The notes beneath the pieces were generated by a model, which did not search any database, was not told the origin of the DNA, and saw only the letters and a list, made by a program, of their open reading frames with translations. Source: Aromatoleum diolicum (GTDB lineage: Bacteria > Pseudomonadota > Gammaproteobacteria > Burkholderiales > Rhodocyclaceae). From it: 64,000 nucleotides of DNA. This document shows positions 15,801 to 25,706 of this stretch, in pieces (the first letter of the stretch is position 1; every line of letters starts with the position of its first letter). Made by a program: the position numbers and the translations under genes. Where the stretch lies: assembly GCF_012910955.1 (NCBI RefSeq), contig NZ_WTVQ01000005.1, positions 62,001-126,000 of the forward strand, given 5' to 3'.

Positions 15801-18800
15801 CACCGAGCTGGCCAGGCGCGCATGCAGTTGCGAGTCGGCTTCGCTGGCATTGAGCTGCCGCAGCACCACCTGGCTGTGGGTCCAGGTCAGGTCGAAGACG
15901 CGATCGGCGAGATGGCGGTCCTGGTATTTCTCGACCAGGCTCACGGCCATGTCGCGGGTGTCACTGATGCCCGAGACGATGTCGATCGTGACCGACTGTT
16001 CCGGATCGAGCGTGATGCGATGACGGATGGCGACGACCGGATCCAGCACCGAACCGTCGGTGCCCGAGAGCGGGCCCGGGTCGCTCATCGCCAGCGGATT
16101 GGCGGCACTTCTCGTACGGCCGATGAAGCGCAGACGATCGGTCTCGTAGGACACCTCGCCGAGCTTCGCACCATGCACCGCCATCAGATGCAGCATCCAC
16201 GGCGCCTGCTCGCCCGCCGAACGGGGCCGGCGCGTGCACAGGATCGCGCACCGCTCGTGCAATATCTCGGTCTGCACGAAAAGATTGCTGAAGGCCGGAT
16301 GCAGCGCGTCCGCGGCGGGAGGTGCGATCACCACTTCGGCGTAACTCGTGACCTCGATTTCCCGGCGCTGTTCCGACCGATTGGTGATGCGCACCCGCCG
16401 AAGCTCGATATCGTCCTCCGGCGACACGACGATCTCGGTGTAAGTCTCGAAATCGCCATCGTCCGCGCCATCGCCGGTGCACACCGGGTCGCGGCGGCGA
16501 AACTCGGCGCGCCCTTCGGAGAAGATCGCCTCGTACGTCTCCGGTCGCTTGAGCGTCGGCTGATAGGCGGTCGACCAGAACTCGCCGCTCGCCCCGCTGG
16601 TCACTTCGCGGACGTAGCAGAACGTGCCCCAGTTGTCGCACGTGCCGTCTTCGCGCCAGCGCGTGACGGCGAGGTCCTTCCAGCGGCTGTAGCCGCCGCC
16701 CGCGTTGGTGACCATCACGTGGTAGCGGCCGTTCGACAGCAGCTGCACCTCGGGTATCGGCGTGTGCGGGGTACTGAACACCCGAATCTGCGTTTCCGCG
16801 GCGACCGACGTCGCACGCACGTCGGACAGCTGCGCCGTGTGCGCAAACAAGGCCGTGGCTTTCGGGATGCGCTCCTGCAGCAGCAGCATGACTGCCTGGA
16901 ACAAACGGTCCGACTCGAAGCGCCGCTGCATCGGGCGATCCAGCACCAGGTAGGCCAGCGCCAGCAGGCTCATGCCCTGGTGGTGGGCCATGAAGGAGCG
17001 CACCAACACGTGCGATTGCCCGCGACGCTGGCGTGCCGGCGTGTAGTCGATCGCCTCGAAGAAGCCGAATTTGCCAAGGAAGCCCTCGGCCGCGAGTCGC
17101 TGCAGATTCAGGCACGCCTCCTCGGGCGCCACCATCAGCGCGAGCACCGAGGCATAGGGCGCGATCACCAGATCGTCGGCCAAGCCGCGCTTGAGTCCCA
17201 GCCCCGGCACGCCGAAGGCGCGGTACTGGTAATTGAGATGCATGTCGACGGTGTTGTAGCCGGATTCCGAGATGCCCCAGGGGACGCCGCGCTGGATGCC
17301 GTACTCGATCTGTCGCGCCACCGCCGCCTTGCAGGTCTGGTCGAGCAGCGTATTGTCGTACGTGGGCATCACCAGCAGCGGCATCAGGTACTCGAACATC
17401 GAGCCGCTCCACGACAGCAGGACCGGTTCGCCACCGGTCGCAGTGAGCAGGCGCCCGAGGGTGAACCAGCTTTCCTGCGACACTTGCCCCTGGGCAATCG
17501 CCACGAAACTACATAGGCGCGCCTCGGACGCCAGCAGGTCGTAGTAACTCGAATCCAGTCGGCGCTCTTCGACGTTGTAACCGATGGTCAACAAGTGTCG
17601 CGTCTTGTCGAACAGGAACTCATAGTCCATCTGCGCCAGTTCGCCGCATTGCAGTGCCAGGCGTTCGATGGCCGCAATCCTGTCTCGCGCGCGGGCGCGC
17701 CCTTCCGCGAGGGATTGCTGCAGTTCGCCAAGCCAGGCGAGTTGCGCCTGCGTCCACTCGCGTTGCGCCGACGTTGTCTCCGTATCGCCCCTCGCCAGTT
17801 GGCGCAGGGTCGGGATGCCGGGGGCGTCGACCAGCCTGGCGAAATGCGCCTCCATCCCCCCCGGTGCTGCCGGCAGCACCAGCCACGGCGCGAGAAAGCA
17901 CAGCTCGTCCAGCGCCTCTCGGCATTGCCGGGCAAGGGCCTGCGCCCACACCTGCGCTTCCGCCCCCTTCGCATCGCGCTCGGGCACCGGACCGTCCCTG
18001 ACATCGGCGCTGACGACGAACCGCTCGGCGAGTTCGGCGGCCCCGGTCGCCAAGCGCATCAGGGTCAATCGCGCCGCTGCGAGGGTGCCCGGAGGCGCCG
18101 CGGACACCGCTTCCAGGGTGTTCCTGAACTCCGCCAGCGGGCCCGCAGCCGCCCTGTCCATTGCGTCGGCAAGGTCCGCAAGTATCCTGAGCGTGTCGCT
18201 CAAGCCGTCGAATAGCCGCCCTGCGATCACCTTGTCATCGGCCAGCGCGAGCAGACCCGCACGCAAGGTCAGCAGGTGGCCGGCGAGGTTGCCACTGTCC
18301 ACCGTCGAGACATACAGCGGCGACAAGGGCAGCAGCGTCTGCGTGTCGTACCAGTTGTAGAAGTGCCCCCGGTGCCGCTCCAGCCCGTCCATCGTACGCA
18401 GGGTATTCGTCGTGCGCTCGATGAGTTGTCCGGCCGGGATGTAGCCGAAGTCGTACGCGGACAGATTCGCCAGCAGCGCCACCCCGATATTGGTCGGCGA
18501 CGTGCGATGCGCGACCGCGGCAACGCGATACTCCTGATAATTGTCCGGCGGCAGCCAATTGTCGTCCGCACCGACCAAGGTGTCGAAGAAGGCCCAGGTG
18601 CGGCGCGCCAGCGCGCGCAGGAACAAGATCTGCTCGGCCGCCAGGGACACCGTGCGGCGCGCCAGCGGGCGGCTGATCCACCATGCGATGCCGGGCGACA
18701 CGAACCACAGCAGCAGAATCGGCCCCGCCACCCCCAGCACCACCGGCTCCGCAATCACCAGATAGATCGCCGTCACGGCGGCAATGACGGGGCCGATCCA

Positions 18801-21716
18801 CATCGATCGCCAACACCCGAGGGCCTCGCTGCGGCCACGCTCGGCCAATTCGCGATCGACTTCGCTCGACGGTTTCCATTCGAGCAGTCGCCTGCGAGCG
18901 ACCAGCATCCGCCAAACCGTGCGCGCGATCGCATCCAGGCTGAAAAACGCCTCGTACGGCAGACAGGCCAGCTCGAACGCCACCTGCGTCAGGCGCCGCG
19001 CCGCCGACTGTGCAACGGCTGCGAGGTGCTGGCGCAACAGCACCTCGTCCGGCTTGCGGAACAGATCGACGATGGCGACGCACACGGCCGGAATCAGCAG
19101 GATGCCGATCACCGCCGAGGTCCACAACCACGCCGGCGACAGGAGCGTCCATCCGGACAGCAACATCAGCGTCAGCGCCGCCGGGACGAGACTGCGCCGC
19201 AGATTGTCGACCAGCTTCCACTGCGACAGCATCGACAGCGGATTCGTCCGGCGGCGCGCGCCCTCGCCCGGAACGTGCCGCAGCAACCACCCCGCCAGCT
19301 GCCAGTCGCCCCGAATCCAGCGGTGACGGCGACTCACGTCCGCGCTGTAGCGGGCAGGATAGTCCTCGTACACCTGCACGTCGCTCAACAGCCCGGCACG
19401 CGCGTAACAACCTTCGAGAAGATCGTGACTGAGGATGCGATTTTCGGGAAAGCACCCGTCGAGCGCCTGCTCGAACGCATCGACGTCGTAGATCCCCTTG
19501 CCGATGAACGAACCTTCGCCGAACACATCCTGGTAGACATCCGACACGGCGCGCGTGTACGGATCGATGCCCGGCTCACCACCGTACAGGCGCGCATAGT
19601 GCGAGCGGTTCGTCCCCGGCAGGCTGACCGACACGCGCGGCTGCAGGATGGCGTAGCCGTCGCACACGCGACATTTGTCCGCGTCGTACCGTGCGCGATT
19701 CAGCGGGTGCGCCAGGGCACCCACCAGTTGTCGCGCCGTATCGCGCGGCAACTGCGTATCCGTATCCAGGGTAATGACGTACTTCACCCCGGTCAGAATC
19801 GCGGTGTCGCCGACGACAAGGGCAAAGCCATCCCCGGCAACGCCACGCGTGCCCGCCCGCAACAGCGCGTTCAAATCCGCGAGCTTGCCGCGCTTGCGCT
19901 CATACCCCATCCAGACCCGCTCCTGCGGGTTCCATCGCCGCGGGCGGTGGAAGAGGAAGAAAATGTCGTCCCGGGTCCAGCCCTCGCCATTGGTGTATTT
20001 CTCGTTCAGCTCGTCTATTCGCGTCCGGGCCAGCTCCATCAGCGGACCGTCCTCGGGCAGCGATTCATGCTGCGCGTCCAGAAAATCGGTCAACAAACCG
20101 AAGTGCAGGCTGGCATCGCGATTCGCCAGAAACCTGACTTCCAGCGCCTCGACCAGATCCTCGACGCTCGCAGCACTCGTGAGCATGGTCGGGACCACCA
20201 CCAGCGTGCGCGACTGCGACGGGATTCCTTCGGAGAAGTCCATTCTGGGCAGCGGACGCGGCGCCACCAGCACGGTTGCCAGCCAGTTCACCAGTGCCAC
20301 GGCCAGCTGACTCGCACCCAGCAGCGAGACGATGCAGACGGGCAGCAGCACCCAAACGGATGTTCCCGCGCCACTCGCCTGCGTCAGCAGATAGCCGGTA
20401 AGGATCAGGGTGATCAGCGTGATGGCGCCCAAATACGTGATCAACGGGATCCGGTCTGCCGCCCTGCACAAGGCCTCGGGGCCGGAAAGGTGAACGTCCG
20501 CCGCCCGCTCGAGCTCCGGCAAACCCCTGTCGATCAGGTAGAAGCCCACGTGCCCTGCCCGGTCGACGCTCCCGCTCGCGGTATCGATGGCCGCGCCGGC
20601 CCGCGCCAGGTCGAGCGCCTTGCGGGCCACTTCGCCCTCCGTCAGACGGCCTTTCCTCGCGATCGCTTCCGTTGCATGGCGGTAATGGTCGCGAGTAGCA
20701 AAATCCATCCTGCCATAGACGCCGGCGGGATCCTGCATCAGAGTCTGTTCGACGACACTCATGCTTTCGACGAACTTGCGCCAGTCCATCGCCCCCAGCA
20801 CACGGAGACTGCCAATGCTGTTGCTGATCGAGACCTGATCGGCGGCCTGCTGCTGGTTCTCCGACTGAACCATCTGTTCAATCGTCAGGCCCGATTCGGA
20901 CAGTCGCTGCTCGATCCAGGTCAGCGGCAAGGCCAGGGCCGGGCCTCGCCCCTGCAAGCGGCGCGCCAGCTCCGCAACAAACGCGCTGACCATCGGCGGA
21001 TTTGAACGCGCCATGTCTGCGATCACCAGGATCAGACTCTTCGGATCCTTCTCGGCGGTCTCGGTCATCTGGTCCGCCCAGGAACCAGCCAGGTCGCGCT
21101 CCGCCCAACCCGCGGCGATGCGCGCGCCAACGCGGCGCAGATTCTCGATCACTGCCAGTCGCAGCATGATCGGGATCGCCCACAATTCGCCGAGCTTGAG
21201 AGCCGATACCGTCTGGTAGGCCGCCACGAAGCGGCTGAGACTTTCCGTATCCACGCGACCATCGCCGTGCGCCACGGTCTCCAGCGCGATGTCGTACACG
21301 CGCGGGGGCCCCGCCGACGGCCCCGCGGACCCGATTTCCAGGCGCGGCAGTTCGCGGCTGTAACCTTTGGGCAGGTGCCTCTTGGCCGTGCGGATCTGCT
21401 CTTCGATAAGGTAGAAGTTGTCGAGCAGCCAGTCCCCCGCCGGCGTGATCCGGCGGTTCTCCGTCACCGCAACGGTGAGCAGCTTGCACACTCCGACCAG
21501 CGCGCTTTCATTCGCCGCCAGCCGCCCCAGAAGCTGATCCGGTGCGCGTCCCGGGGCCAATCGGTGCGTTGCCGCGAGGGCCTTGCCATGCTGCTCCATC
21601 TGATCGGCGCTGAACAATTCCGATCGCAGCGGCGGCTCCTCGTCGGACGAAATCCTTGGCCAGCCGCTTCCGCGAAGCTGCATCTCCAATTGCTGCAAAT
21701 ATGCGTTGAGCTTCAT
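12867..21716 (-). CDS. ndvB: Cyclic beta-1,2-glucan synthase (NdvB/ChvB type)
   Basis: This giant membrane enzyme has 2949 residues from ATG 21716 (TTG 21728 would add four). The order is that of Rhizobium NdvB. A helical N-terminal region is followed by membrane segments (near 410-480). Next is a GT84 glycosyltransferase with [21 protein letters not shown] and [11 protein letters not shown], flanked by more membrane helices (about 810-1010). A glycoamylase-like domain follows ([25 protein letters not shown]). The C-terminus has GH94 phosphorylase-like domains, which control ring size ([22 protein letters not shown]). It makes periplasmic cyclic glucans used in osmotic adaptation. It needs UDP-glucose. 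No ndvA exporter lies next to it. Confidence 0.93.
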   Translation of the reverse strand: MKLNAYLQQLEMQLRGSGWPRISSDEEPPLRSELFSADQMEQHGKALAATHRLAPGRAPDQLLGRLAANESALVGVCKLLTVAVTENRRITPAGDWLLDNFYLIEEQIRTAKRHLPKGYSRELPRLEIGSAGPSAGPPRVYDIALETVAHGDGRVDTESLSRFVAAYQTVSALKLGELWAIPIMLRLAVIENLRRVGARIAAGWAERDLAGSWADQMTETAEKDPKSLILVIADMARSNPPMVSAFVAELARRLQGRGPALALPLTWIEQRLSESGLTIEQMVQSENQQQAADQVSISNSIGSLRVLGAMDWRKFVESMSVVEQTLMQDPAGVYGRMDFATRDHYRHATEAIARKGRLTEGEVARKALDLARAGAAIDTASGSVDRAGHVGFYLIDRGLPELERAADVHLSGPEALCRAADRIPLITYLGAITLITLILTGYLLTQASGAGTSVWVLLPVCIVSLLGASQLAVALVNWLATVLVAPRPLPRMDFSEGIPSQSRTLVVVPTMLTSAASVEDLVEALEVRFLANRDASLHFGLLTDFLDAQHESLPEDGPLMELARTRIDELNEKYTNGEGWTRDDIFFLFHRPRRWNPQERVWMGYERKRGKLADLNALLRAGTRGVAGDGFALVVGDTAILTGVKYVITLDTDTQLPRDTARQLVGALAHPLNRARYDADKCRVCDGYAILQPRVSVSLPGTNRSHYARLYGGEPGIDPYTRAVSDVYQDVFGEGSFIGKGIYDVDAFEQALDGCFPENRILSHDLLEGCYARAGLLSDVQVYEDYPARYSADVSRRHRWIRGDWQLAGWLLRHVPGEGARRRTNPLSMLSQWKLVDNLRRSLVPAALTLMLLSGWTLLSPAWLWTSAVIGILLIPAVCVAIVDLFRKPDEVLLRQHLAAVAQSAARRLTQVAFELACLPYEAFFSLDAIARTVWRMLVARRRLLEWKPSSEVDRELAERGRSEALGCWRSMWIGPVIAAVTAIYLVIAEPVVLGVAGPILLLWFVSPGIAWWISRPLARRTVSLAAEQILFLRALARRTWAFFDTLVGADDNWLPPDNYQEYRVAAVAHRTSPTNIGVALLANLSAYDFGYIPAGQLIERTTNTLRTMDGLERHRGHFYNWYDTQTLLPLSPLYVSTVDSGNLAGHLLTLRAGLLALADDKVIAGRLFDGLSDTLRILADLADAMDRAAAGPLAEFRNTLEAVSAAPPGTLAAARLTLMRLATGAAELAERFVVSADVRDGPVPERDAKGAEAQVWAQALARQCREALDELCFLAPWLVLPAAPGGMEAHFARLVDAPGIPTLRQLARGDTETTSAQREWTQAQLAWLGELQQSLAEGRARARDRIAAIERLALQCGELAQMDYEFLFDKTRHLLTIGYNVEERRLDSSYYDLLASEARLCSFVAIAQGQVSQESWFTLGRLLTATGGEPVLLSWSGSMFEYLMPLLVMPTYDNTLLDQTCKAAVARQIEYGIQRGVPWGISESGYNTVDMHLNYQYRAFGVPGLGLKRGLADDLVIAPYASVLALMVAPEEACLNLQRLAAEGFLGKFGFFEAIDYTPARQRRGQSHVLVRSFMAHHQGMSLLALAYLVLDRPMQRRFESDRLFQAVMLLLQERIPKATALFAHTAQLSDVRATSVAAETQIRVFSTPHTPIPEVQLLSNGRYHVMVTNAGGGYSRWKDLAVTRWREDGTCDNWGTFCYVREVTSGASGEFWSTAYQPTLKRPETYEAIFSEGRAEFRRRDPVCTGDGADDGDFETYTEIVVSPEDDIELRRVRITNRSEQRREIEVTSYAEVVIAPPAADALHPAFSNLFVQTEILHERCAILCTRRPRSAGEQAPWMLHLMAVHGAKLGEVSYETDRLRFIGRTRSAANPLAMSDPGPLSGTDGSVLDPVVAIRHRITLDPEQSVTIDIVSGISDTRDMAVSLVEKYQDRHLADRVFDLTWTHSQVVLRQLNASEADSQLHARLASSVIHANASLRADPAVLIKNRRGQSGLWGYAISGDLPIVLLQIGDSANIDLVRQLVQAHAYWRLKGLAVDLVIWNEEHAGYRQRLQEQIMGLIASGIEASVIDRPGGIFVRPAEQMSGEDRILLQSVARAIISDGRGTLVEQLDRRTLADPRPPRFAPSRAQRSEGAPAAEPPRRDLILFNGLGGFTPDGREYVIALAPGEVTPAPWVNVLANPHFGTIVSESGVAYTWSENAHEFRLTPWHNDPVSDSSGEALYLRDEETGQFWSPTPLPARADASYVVRHGFGYSVFETRSAGIWSELRVFVALDAPVKFSVLKMRNESGRARRLSVTGYVEWVLGDLGAKSAMHVSTEIDPRSGALYARNPYSMEFAERVAFFDVDEPTRNLSGDRTEFLGRNGTLRNPAAMSRTRLSGKVGAALDPCGAIQVSFDLAEGQEREVVFRLGVGLNVEDAGTLVQRFRGALAARGALATVQQHWKHTLGAVQVETPDPSVNVLTNGWLMYQTLVCRIWARSGYYQSGGAFGFRDQLQDVMALIHAEPGLVRAHLLLCASRQFQEGDVQHWWHPPAGRGVRTRCSDDYLWLPLAVCRYVTSTGDTGVLDEAVHFLEGRPVNPEDDSYYDLPGRSVDVDSLYQHCVRAIRHGLRFGERGLPLIGAGDWNDGMNLVGIKGKGESVWLGFFLCEVLRQFAGVARAYGDASFADLCVEEGGQLRRNIEQHAWDGQWYRRAWFDDGTPLGSAGNTECRIDSISQSWSVLSGAGDEMRSRMAMKSVDERLVRRDYALVQLLDPPFDKSNLDPGYIRGYVPGVRENGGQYTHGAIWAAMAFAALGERERAWELLAMINPVNHGLSAEGIATYKAEPYVVAADVYALTPHIGRGGWSWYTGSAGWMYRLVMESLLGLRLAGDTLHLAPCLPADWHAYKIHYRYRDTVYHIGVSQMRVGDDRESGVTSVTVDGVERPDKAIPLVDDHQEHMVEVRVDAK

Positions 21717-21792
21717 GCCGGCGTTCAATTCAGGGGCCTTTTTTCAGAAAATGAAATCTCAGTGAAACGCATCACGGCGCACGAGCGACCGC

Positions 21793-23019
21793 CTACTCTC
21801 CAAGCAGCTCCGCCACCGACTCAAGTTCCTCCACATGCTGCGTCACCACTTTCGCGATGACCGTGATGGGAATGCTCAACAGCAAGCCCCAGATGCCCCA
21901 CAGCCATGCCCAGAACAGCATCGAGACGAATACCGCTGCCGTGTTCATCTTGGCGATCCGGCCGGTCATCCAGGTGGTGACGAAAGTCCCGACGAACGTG
22001 GCGATCACTACCGACGCCCCGGCAACCATCAAGGCCGTTGACAGGGAATTGAACTGCATGAATGCCGCCATCCCGATGCCGGCGGCGGTCACAGCCGGAC
22101 CGAAATACGGGATGACGTGCAGCAGGCCTGCGGCCACGGCCCAGGCGCCAGCGTTTTCCAGACCCACCCAGTGCAACGCGATCCAGGTGAGCAGTCCGAC
22201 CAGCACATTGGTCGCCAGCAGCATGAACATGTAGCGCTGGATCGACGCATTGATGTCGTCGAGGATGTGAACGGTGATCTTCCGGTTCGACATCGACGGG
22301 CCCGTGAGGCGCACCAGCTTCCGCTTGTACGTGTCGCCCGAAAGAAGCAGGAAGAAGGTCAGGAAAAGCACCATGGCTGCCTGGCCGATCAGCCCCATCG
22401 CCCCCATGGAGCCCATCAAAAGGAAGTTGCCGAGTTTGAAGCCGGGCGTATCCACAACGACGCGCGTCGCCTTCTGTCTTGGCGTCGGGTCGATACCGGC
22501 CGCCTCGCTCGTTGCCTTCTCGATCTCGTCGGCAGCGGTCTGCACCTTCTGTATGGTGCTGGCCTCGCCTTTACGCAAACTCGCCAGGCCGGTCGACAGC
22601 TTGCTGACCGCTTCGGGCACCTGATCGAGGATCGTCTGCATCTGCCCGCGCAGGGAGAATGCCCCCAGACCGAGCGCACACACGACGCTCACCATCACCA
22701 CGATGGTTCCGACCACGCGCGGAATCTTGATCCGTTCGAGCCACACGACGAGGGGATTGAGGGTGTAGGCAAAGAGGATCCCGAGCAGCATCGAGATGAA
22801 GAAGCTCTGCGCCCATTCCAGCGCAAACACCACCGCGACGGTGGCAAGGACGCCCAGCGCCAAGCCTCGCGCATCCGTTCCCATATCGACCGTCGGCGCG
22901 ATCGCATCGTCTGCAACCGCAGCCGGGATTTCGACCGACTCCGCGACACCGTCTCCTGCACCGGTCAGGGGTTCCGGCTTCACGGGCGCTGCAGCCGGAA
23001 TGTCGCCGGAGTGTGTCAT
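21793..23019 (-). CDS. AI-2E/PerM family transporter-like membrane protein
   Basis: The product has 408 residues. An acidic/Pro-rich N-terminal tail (~45) is followed by paired helices, a ~100-residue soluble segment and at least five more membrane segments, as in the AI-2E (UPF0118/PerM) family. GLLHVIPYFGPAVTA is the typical conserved motif and is intact. Family members export small molecules or act as Na+/H+ antiporters. The actual substrate is unknown. It ends 76 bp upstream of ndvB on the same strand, so cotranscription with ndvB is likely and a link to glucan or osmotic adaptation is possible. Confidence 0.88.
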   Translation of the reverse strand: MTHSGDIPAAAPVKPEPLTGAGDGVAESVEIPAAVADDAIAPTVDMGTDARGLALGVLATVAVVFALEWAQSFFISMLLGILFAYTLNPLVVWLERIKIPRVVGTIVVMVSVVCALGLGAFSLRGQMQTILDQVPEAVSKLSTGLASLRKGEASTIQKVQTAADEIEKATSEAAGIDPTPRQKATRVVVDTPGFKLGNFLLMGSMGAMGLIGQAAMVLFLTFFLLLSGDTYKRKLVRLTGPSMSNRKITVHILDDINASIQRYMFMLLATNVLVGLLTWIALHWVGLENAGAWAVAAGLLHVIPYFGPAVTAAGIGMAAFMQFNSLSTALMVAGASVVIATFVGTFVTTWMTGRIAKMNTAAVFVSMLFWAWLWGIWGLLLSIPITVIAKVVTQHVEELESVAELLGE

Positions 23020-23198
23020 CGTCCTCGCACCTCAGCGTGCGGCTCGCGCTTGCGCGCGAAGCGTCGCGGGGGATTCACAAGAGGTGTCGTGCCATTCGTT
23101 CAGCAGTTTCGCCGCGAAAAAACTTCGATGAACAGCAGCAGACCGTCGCAGACACTCCCGAACACGAGGTCCGAGAGTAGTCCGCGACGGTCAGTCCC

Positions 23199-23513
23199 TC
23201 ACTTGAGCCGCAGGTCGTTCTTGACCGATTTCACACCGGCCACGGTGCGTGCCACGTCGGCGGCCTTGCCGATGTCGCCCTTCTCGGCCACAAAGCCGCT
23301 CAGTTGCACGACGCCCTTGAATGTCTCGACGTTGATTTCTGCAACTTTCAGTGTGGGTTCCTTGAGAATCGCCGCCTTCACCTTGGTCGTGATGACGCTG
23401 TCGTCAATGTACTCGCCGGTCCCCTCCTGCTTCGGCGTGGATGAGCAGCCCACTGCGGTCACCAGCGTAATGGCCAGGAAAAATGCGGAAAGATACTTGC
23501 CAAATTGTTTCAT
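23199..23513 (-). CDS. BON-domain periplasmic lipoprotein (OsmY-like)
   Basis: The product has 104 residues. The lipoprotein signal ends in TAVGC-SS. A single BON domain follows, with its Val/Gly pattern (VITTKVKAAILKEP, GVVQLSGFV, VAGVKSVKNDL). BON domains bind phospholipid membranes, and OsmY-type proteins protect the envelope under osmotic stress. ATG 23513 is chosen because GGAG lies just upstream and the lipobox is then at a normal distance. It is probably a single gene, induced by stress to judge from its neighbours. Confidence 0.88.
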   Translation of the reverse strand: MKQFGKYLSAFFLAITLVTAVGCSSTPKQEGTGEYIDDSVITTKVKAAILKEPTLKVAEINVETFKGVVQLSGFVAEKGDIGKAADVARTVAGVKSVKNDLRLK

Positions 23514-23666
23514 GATTGATTCTCCAGAAATACATACAAAAGGACTTCTCGCTTCTTGCTTCCAGCACACGCTCGACAAACTACTACCTGAAGCCGGTCA
23601 TCCGCACTGCGTCGTGGCGCCCTTCCCGGCGCCGGTTGACACCGCGGCTTCGCCCCGGCGGATGCA

Positions 23667-24002
23667 TCAGCGCCGGCTCATCAGGATGCCGATGATGATT
23701 CCGGCTGCCGCCGCAAGCCCGAGGACTTTCCACGGGTTCTCCACTACATACTCATGGGTGACGTCTGCGGTGTGCCTGGCCTTTTCCGTCACCGCAAGTC
23801 GCGAACTGTCGAGTCGGGACCTCGCCTCGACCAGCTTTCCTTCAATCTTCGTGCGTACCGCGGCGAATTCCTCGGCGGTGGAATTGGCCACCTCCTTCAG
23901 CAAGCCATCTGCATCGGAACCTACGCTTTTGAGATCTCTCACCAGCTTGTCCTTCATGTCTTCTACAGAGCCGTGGCCTTGGGTCAGATCGTTAATCATC
24001 AT
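23667..24002 (-). CDS. DUF883 family (YqjD/ElaB-like) membrane-anchored protein
   Basis: The product has 111 residues. A long charged helical region (about 10-85) is followed by the classic C-terminal anchor with ENPWKVLGLAAAAGIIIG and ending MSRR. E. coli YqjD and ElaB, of the same family, are stationary-phase inner-membrane proteins that bind ribosomes. Two ATG codons lie side by side; AGGAGG is very close to the first (24002), so 23999 may be the true start. It faces away from DUF3309, with one recurring palindromic element between them. Confidence 0.88.
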   Translation of the reverse strand: MMINDLTQGHGSVEDMKDKLVRDLKSVGSDADGLLKEVANSTAEEFAAVRTKIEGKLVEARSRLDSSRLAVTEKARHTADVTHEYVVENPWKVLGLAAAAGIIIGILMSRR

Positions 24003-24437
24003 GCCTCCTGGTGCGAATGGTGAATGGGCGAAGCGACTGTCGCGGACAGACTTGCGCCCGCGTCACCGCTACTGGCGAGGAACCGATTTGCCGTGCTCAT
24101 TTTTCACATTTACACGCATGTCGTTCCTGACGGATGACCGTACATTCGGGCCGAAGCGTTCCTCTGACACGCATCCTGTTCCTCACCGCACACGGAGTCT
24201 GTGCGCTGGCGTACAGACGGTTATTCCCCTGTGAGTAGGATTGCAACAAGGACGTGGCACTGACTATCGAAACCGAGGCTGGTCGCCACTTACTCTGACC
24301 TGGGACCACCGCCGCAAAGGCGCAATCGGCAACGCGGTTGCAACGGTGGTGCTGGCGCGCCGAGAAGGGCGGCATTGGCGCGCTTCGAGAGCTTTCTCGA
24401 ACGCTTCGCCGCTACGACTCACTGTCGGGAGAATGAA
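24003..24437. other. Intergenic region between divergent stress genes
   Basis: This 435-bp region holds the best copy of the recurring palindrome (24198-24217). I see no gene in it. Confidence 0.5.
24198..24217. promoter_or_regulatory. Recurring palindromic element, copy 4 (best copy)
   Basis: TCTGT-G-CG-CTGG-CG-T-ACAGA is flanked by G and C, which extends the symmetry to 22 bp. It lies about 195 bp from DUF883 and 220 bp from DUF3309, which diverge. Confidence 0.6.
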
Positions 24438-24596
24438 ATGTCAATCGGAACAATTCTACTGATCGTTCTGGTGCTATTGCTGATCGGCGCGATTCCCGCT
24501 TGGCCCCACAGCCAGGGATGGGGATACGGTCCCAGCGGTGGTATTGGGCTGGTGGTGCTGATCCTGCTGATCCTGTTGCTGATGGGCAAGATATAG
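24438..24596 (+). CDS. DUF3309 family small membrane protein
   Basis: The product has 52 residues: a first helix (TILLIVLVLLLIGAIP), the conserved short motif PHSQGWGYGPSGG, and a second helix (VVLILLILLLMGKI). This is the full-length pattern of DUF3309. It is a very common, tiny inner-membrane protein of unknown function in environmental Proteobacteria. The gene starts at ATG 24438 after GGGAGAATGAA. DUF1328 follows after 118 bp on the same strand. Confidence 0.88.
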   Translation: MSIGTILLIVLVLLLIGAIPAWPHSQGWGYGPSGGIGLVVLILLILLLMGKI

Positions 24597-24714
24597 CGCC
24601 TTGCTCCGTCCGGGCGTGACACCCCCGAGAAAGACAATGCGGTTCGCAAATCAGGTCGAACTGCAGGCCGGTCATGTCCGCCGACGGAGTTTCAATTAAT
24701 GGGAAGGAACGAAA

Positions 24715-24879
24715 ATGCTGCATTACGCCGTGGTGTTTTTAGTGATCGCACTGGTCGCAGCCCTCCTTGGTTTTACCGGGATCGCGGCCGGCGCCGTCGA
24801 GATCGCCAAGATCTTGTTCTTCGTTTTTCTCGTTCTCTTTGTCGTATCCCTTGTCATGGGTCTCCGCGGTCGAAAGTGA
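24715..24879 (+). CDS. DUF1328 family (YtjA-like) small membrane protein
   Basis: The product has 54 residues: two hydrophobic helices separated by [15 protein letters not shown] and a basic tail (GLRGRK). This is the whole UPF0391/DUF1328 pattern. GGAAGGAACGAAA is an excellent ribosome site before ATG 24715. Members are stress-induced small inner-membrane proteins of unknown function. It is probably co-transcribed with the DUF3309 gene. Confidence 0.88.
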   Translation: MLHYAVVFLVIALVAALLGFTGIAAGAVEIAKILFFVFLVLFVVSLVMGLRGRK

Positions 24880-24959
24880 CCGTGATCCCGCGCTAGCACG
24901 TCCACCGAATGCGGCTGAGACGATGGAATGCAAGTGTCCATGCAGCCCGCTCAACCACG

Positions 24960-24979
24960 TGTGTGCTCCGCAGTACACA
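24960..24979. promoter_or_regulatory. Recurring palindromic element, weak copy 5
   Basis: TGTGT-G-CT-CCGC-AG-T-ACACA keeps the outer TGT/ACA arms but loses the CG dinucleotides. It is about 118 bp upstream of the gene at 25097. Confidence 0.3.
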
Positions 24980-25096
24980 GGCTGAGCATCGCCGGAAATC
25001 TCAATCGCCGGACGACCAACGCATCCGGGCGGCCGTCCCCCCACGCTTGCGGACGATTTGTTCGCGCGAGTGCATGGTTCATCTATGGAGCAGAGC

Positions 25097-25594
25097 ATGA
25101 GCAATCCCCATTCAGCGTTCGACACTCCGGCCGGGCATCGGCCTTCCCGCCTGTCGATGCATAGCGGGCTGCTGGCCCCCGTCGTGGCCCTCGTGGTGGC
25201 CCTGCAATGCGCCCCGCTGTGGGCTGACGAGGTGGACGACGCAGCACGATTCAATGCCACCAGTGCCCCGCAGGCAGAAATCTCATGGATGAGCGGCGGT
25301 ATCGGCGATGAAGCGCGCGAAGAAATGCGCAAGGCAGCGCGGGCTTACAACGTGCACATCGTCTTCAGCGCCCGCAATGGCGACTACCTCGCTACCGTTC
25401 CCGTCACCGTGACGCGGCGAAACGGCCAGAAAATCTATTCCGGCGTCAGCGACGGCCCCCTGCTTTACCTCAAGCTGCCACCCGGGTCTTACCAGCTTGC
25501 TGCCGAAATTGACGGCGCCTGGCAAAGCAAGCGCATCGAGGCGGGCGCATCCGGACGTGCCACCAAGGTGACGTTTGTCTCCCGGGGCGAATGA
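25097..25594 (+). CDS. Secreted carboxypeptidase-regulatory-like small protein
   Basis: The product has 165 residues. The start at ATG 25097 is chosen because GGAG lies 7 bp upstream; ATG 25085 is possible. An unusually long N-terminal region precedes a hydrophobic signal core ending near LWADE (~44). The mature part has IVFSARNGDYLATVPVTVTR and then YLKLPPGSYQLAAEIDG, a pattern typical of carboxypeptidase-regulatory-like/transthyretin-like beta sandwiches. Similar proteins are annotated as hypothetical. No catalytic residues are visible. Probably a periplasmic binding or protective protein. Confidence 0.72.
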   Translation: MSNPHSAFDTPAGHRPSRLSMHSGLLAPVVALVVALQCAPLWADEVDDAARFNATSAPQAEISWMSGGIGDEAREEMRKAARAYNVHIVFSARNGDYLATVPVTVTRRNGQKIYSGVSDGPLLYLKLPPGSYQLAAEIDGAWQSKRIEAGASGRATKVTFVSRGE

Positions 25595-25706
25595 CTGCAG
25601 TGGTCTCACGACCACTAACCTGGATCCCGCCTTCTGCCCGCAGAGCCTCCCCGGTGAGCAGGCCGCTAGCGCGCCTTTCACCGCCTTGCCACCGGGCCTG
25701 ACGAGT

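Noticed and set aside
14121-17516. Very long plus-strand open frame opposite the glucan synthase gene (also 18276-21005 and 12027-14069)
   Set aside because: These frames mirror the strong codon bias of the real gene on the minus strand, are rich in Arg/His/Gln, and show no domain or ribosome site. They are GC-driven shadows.
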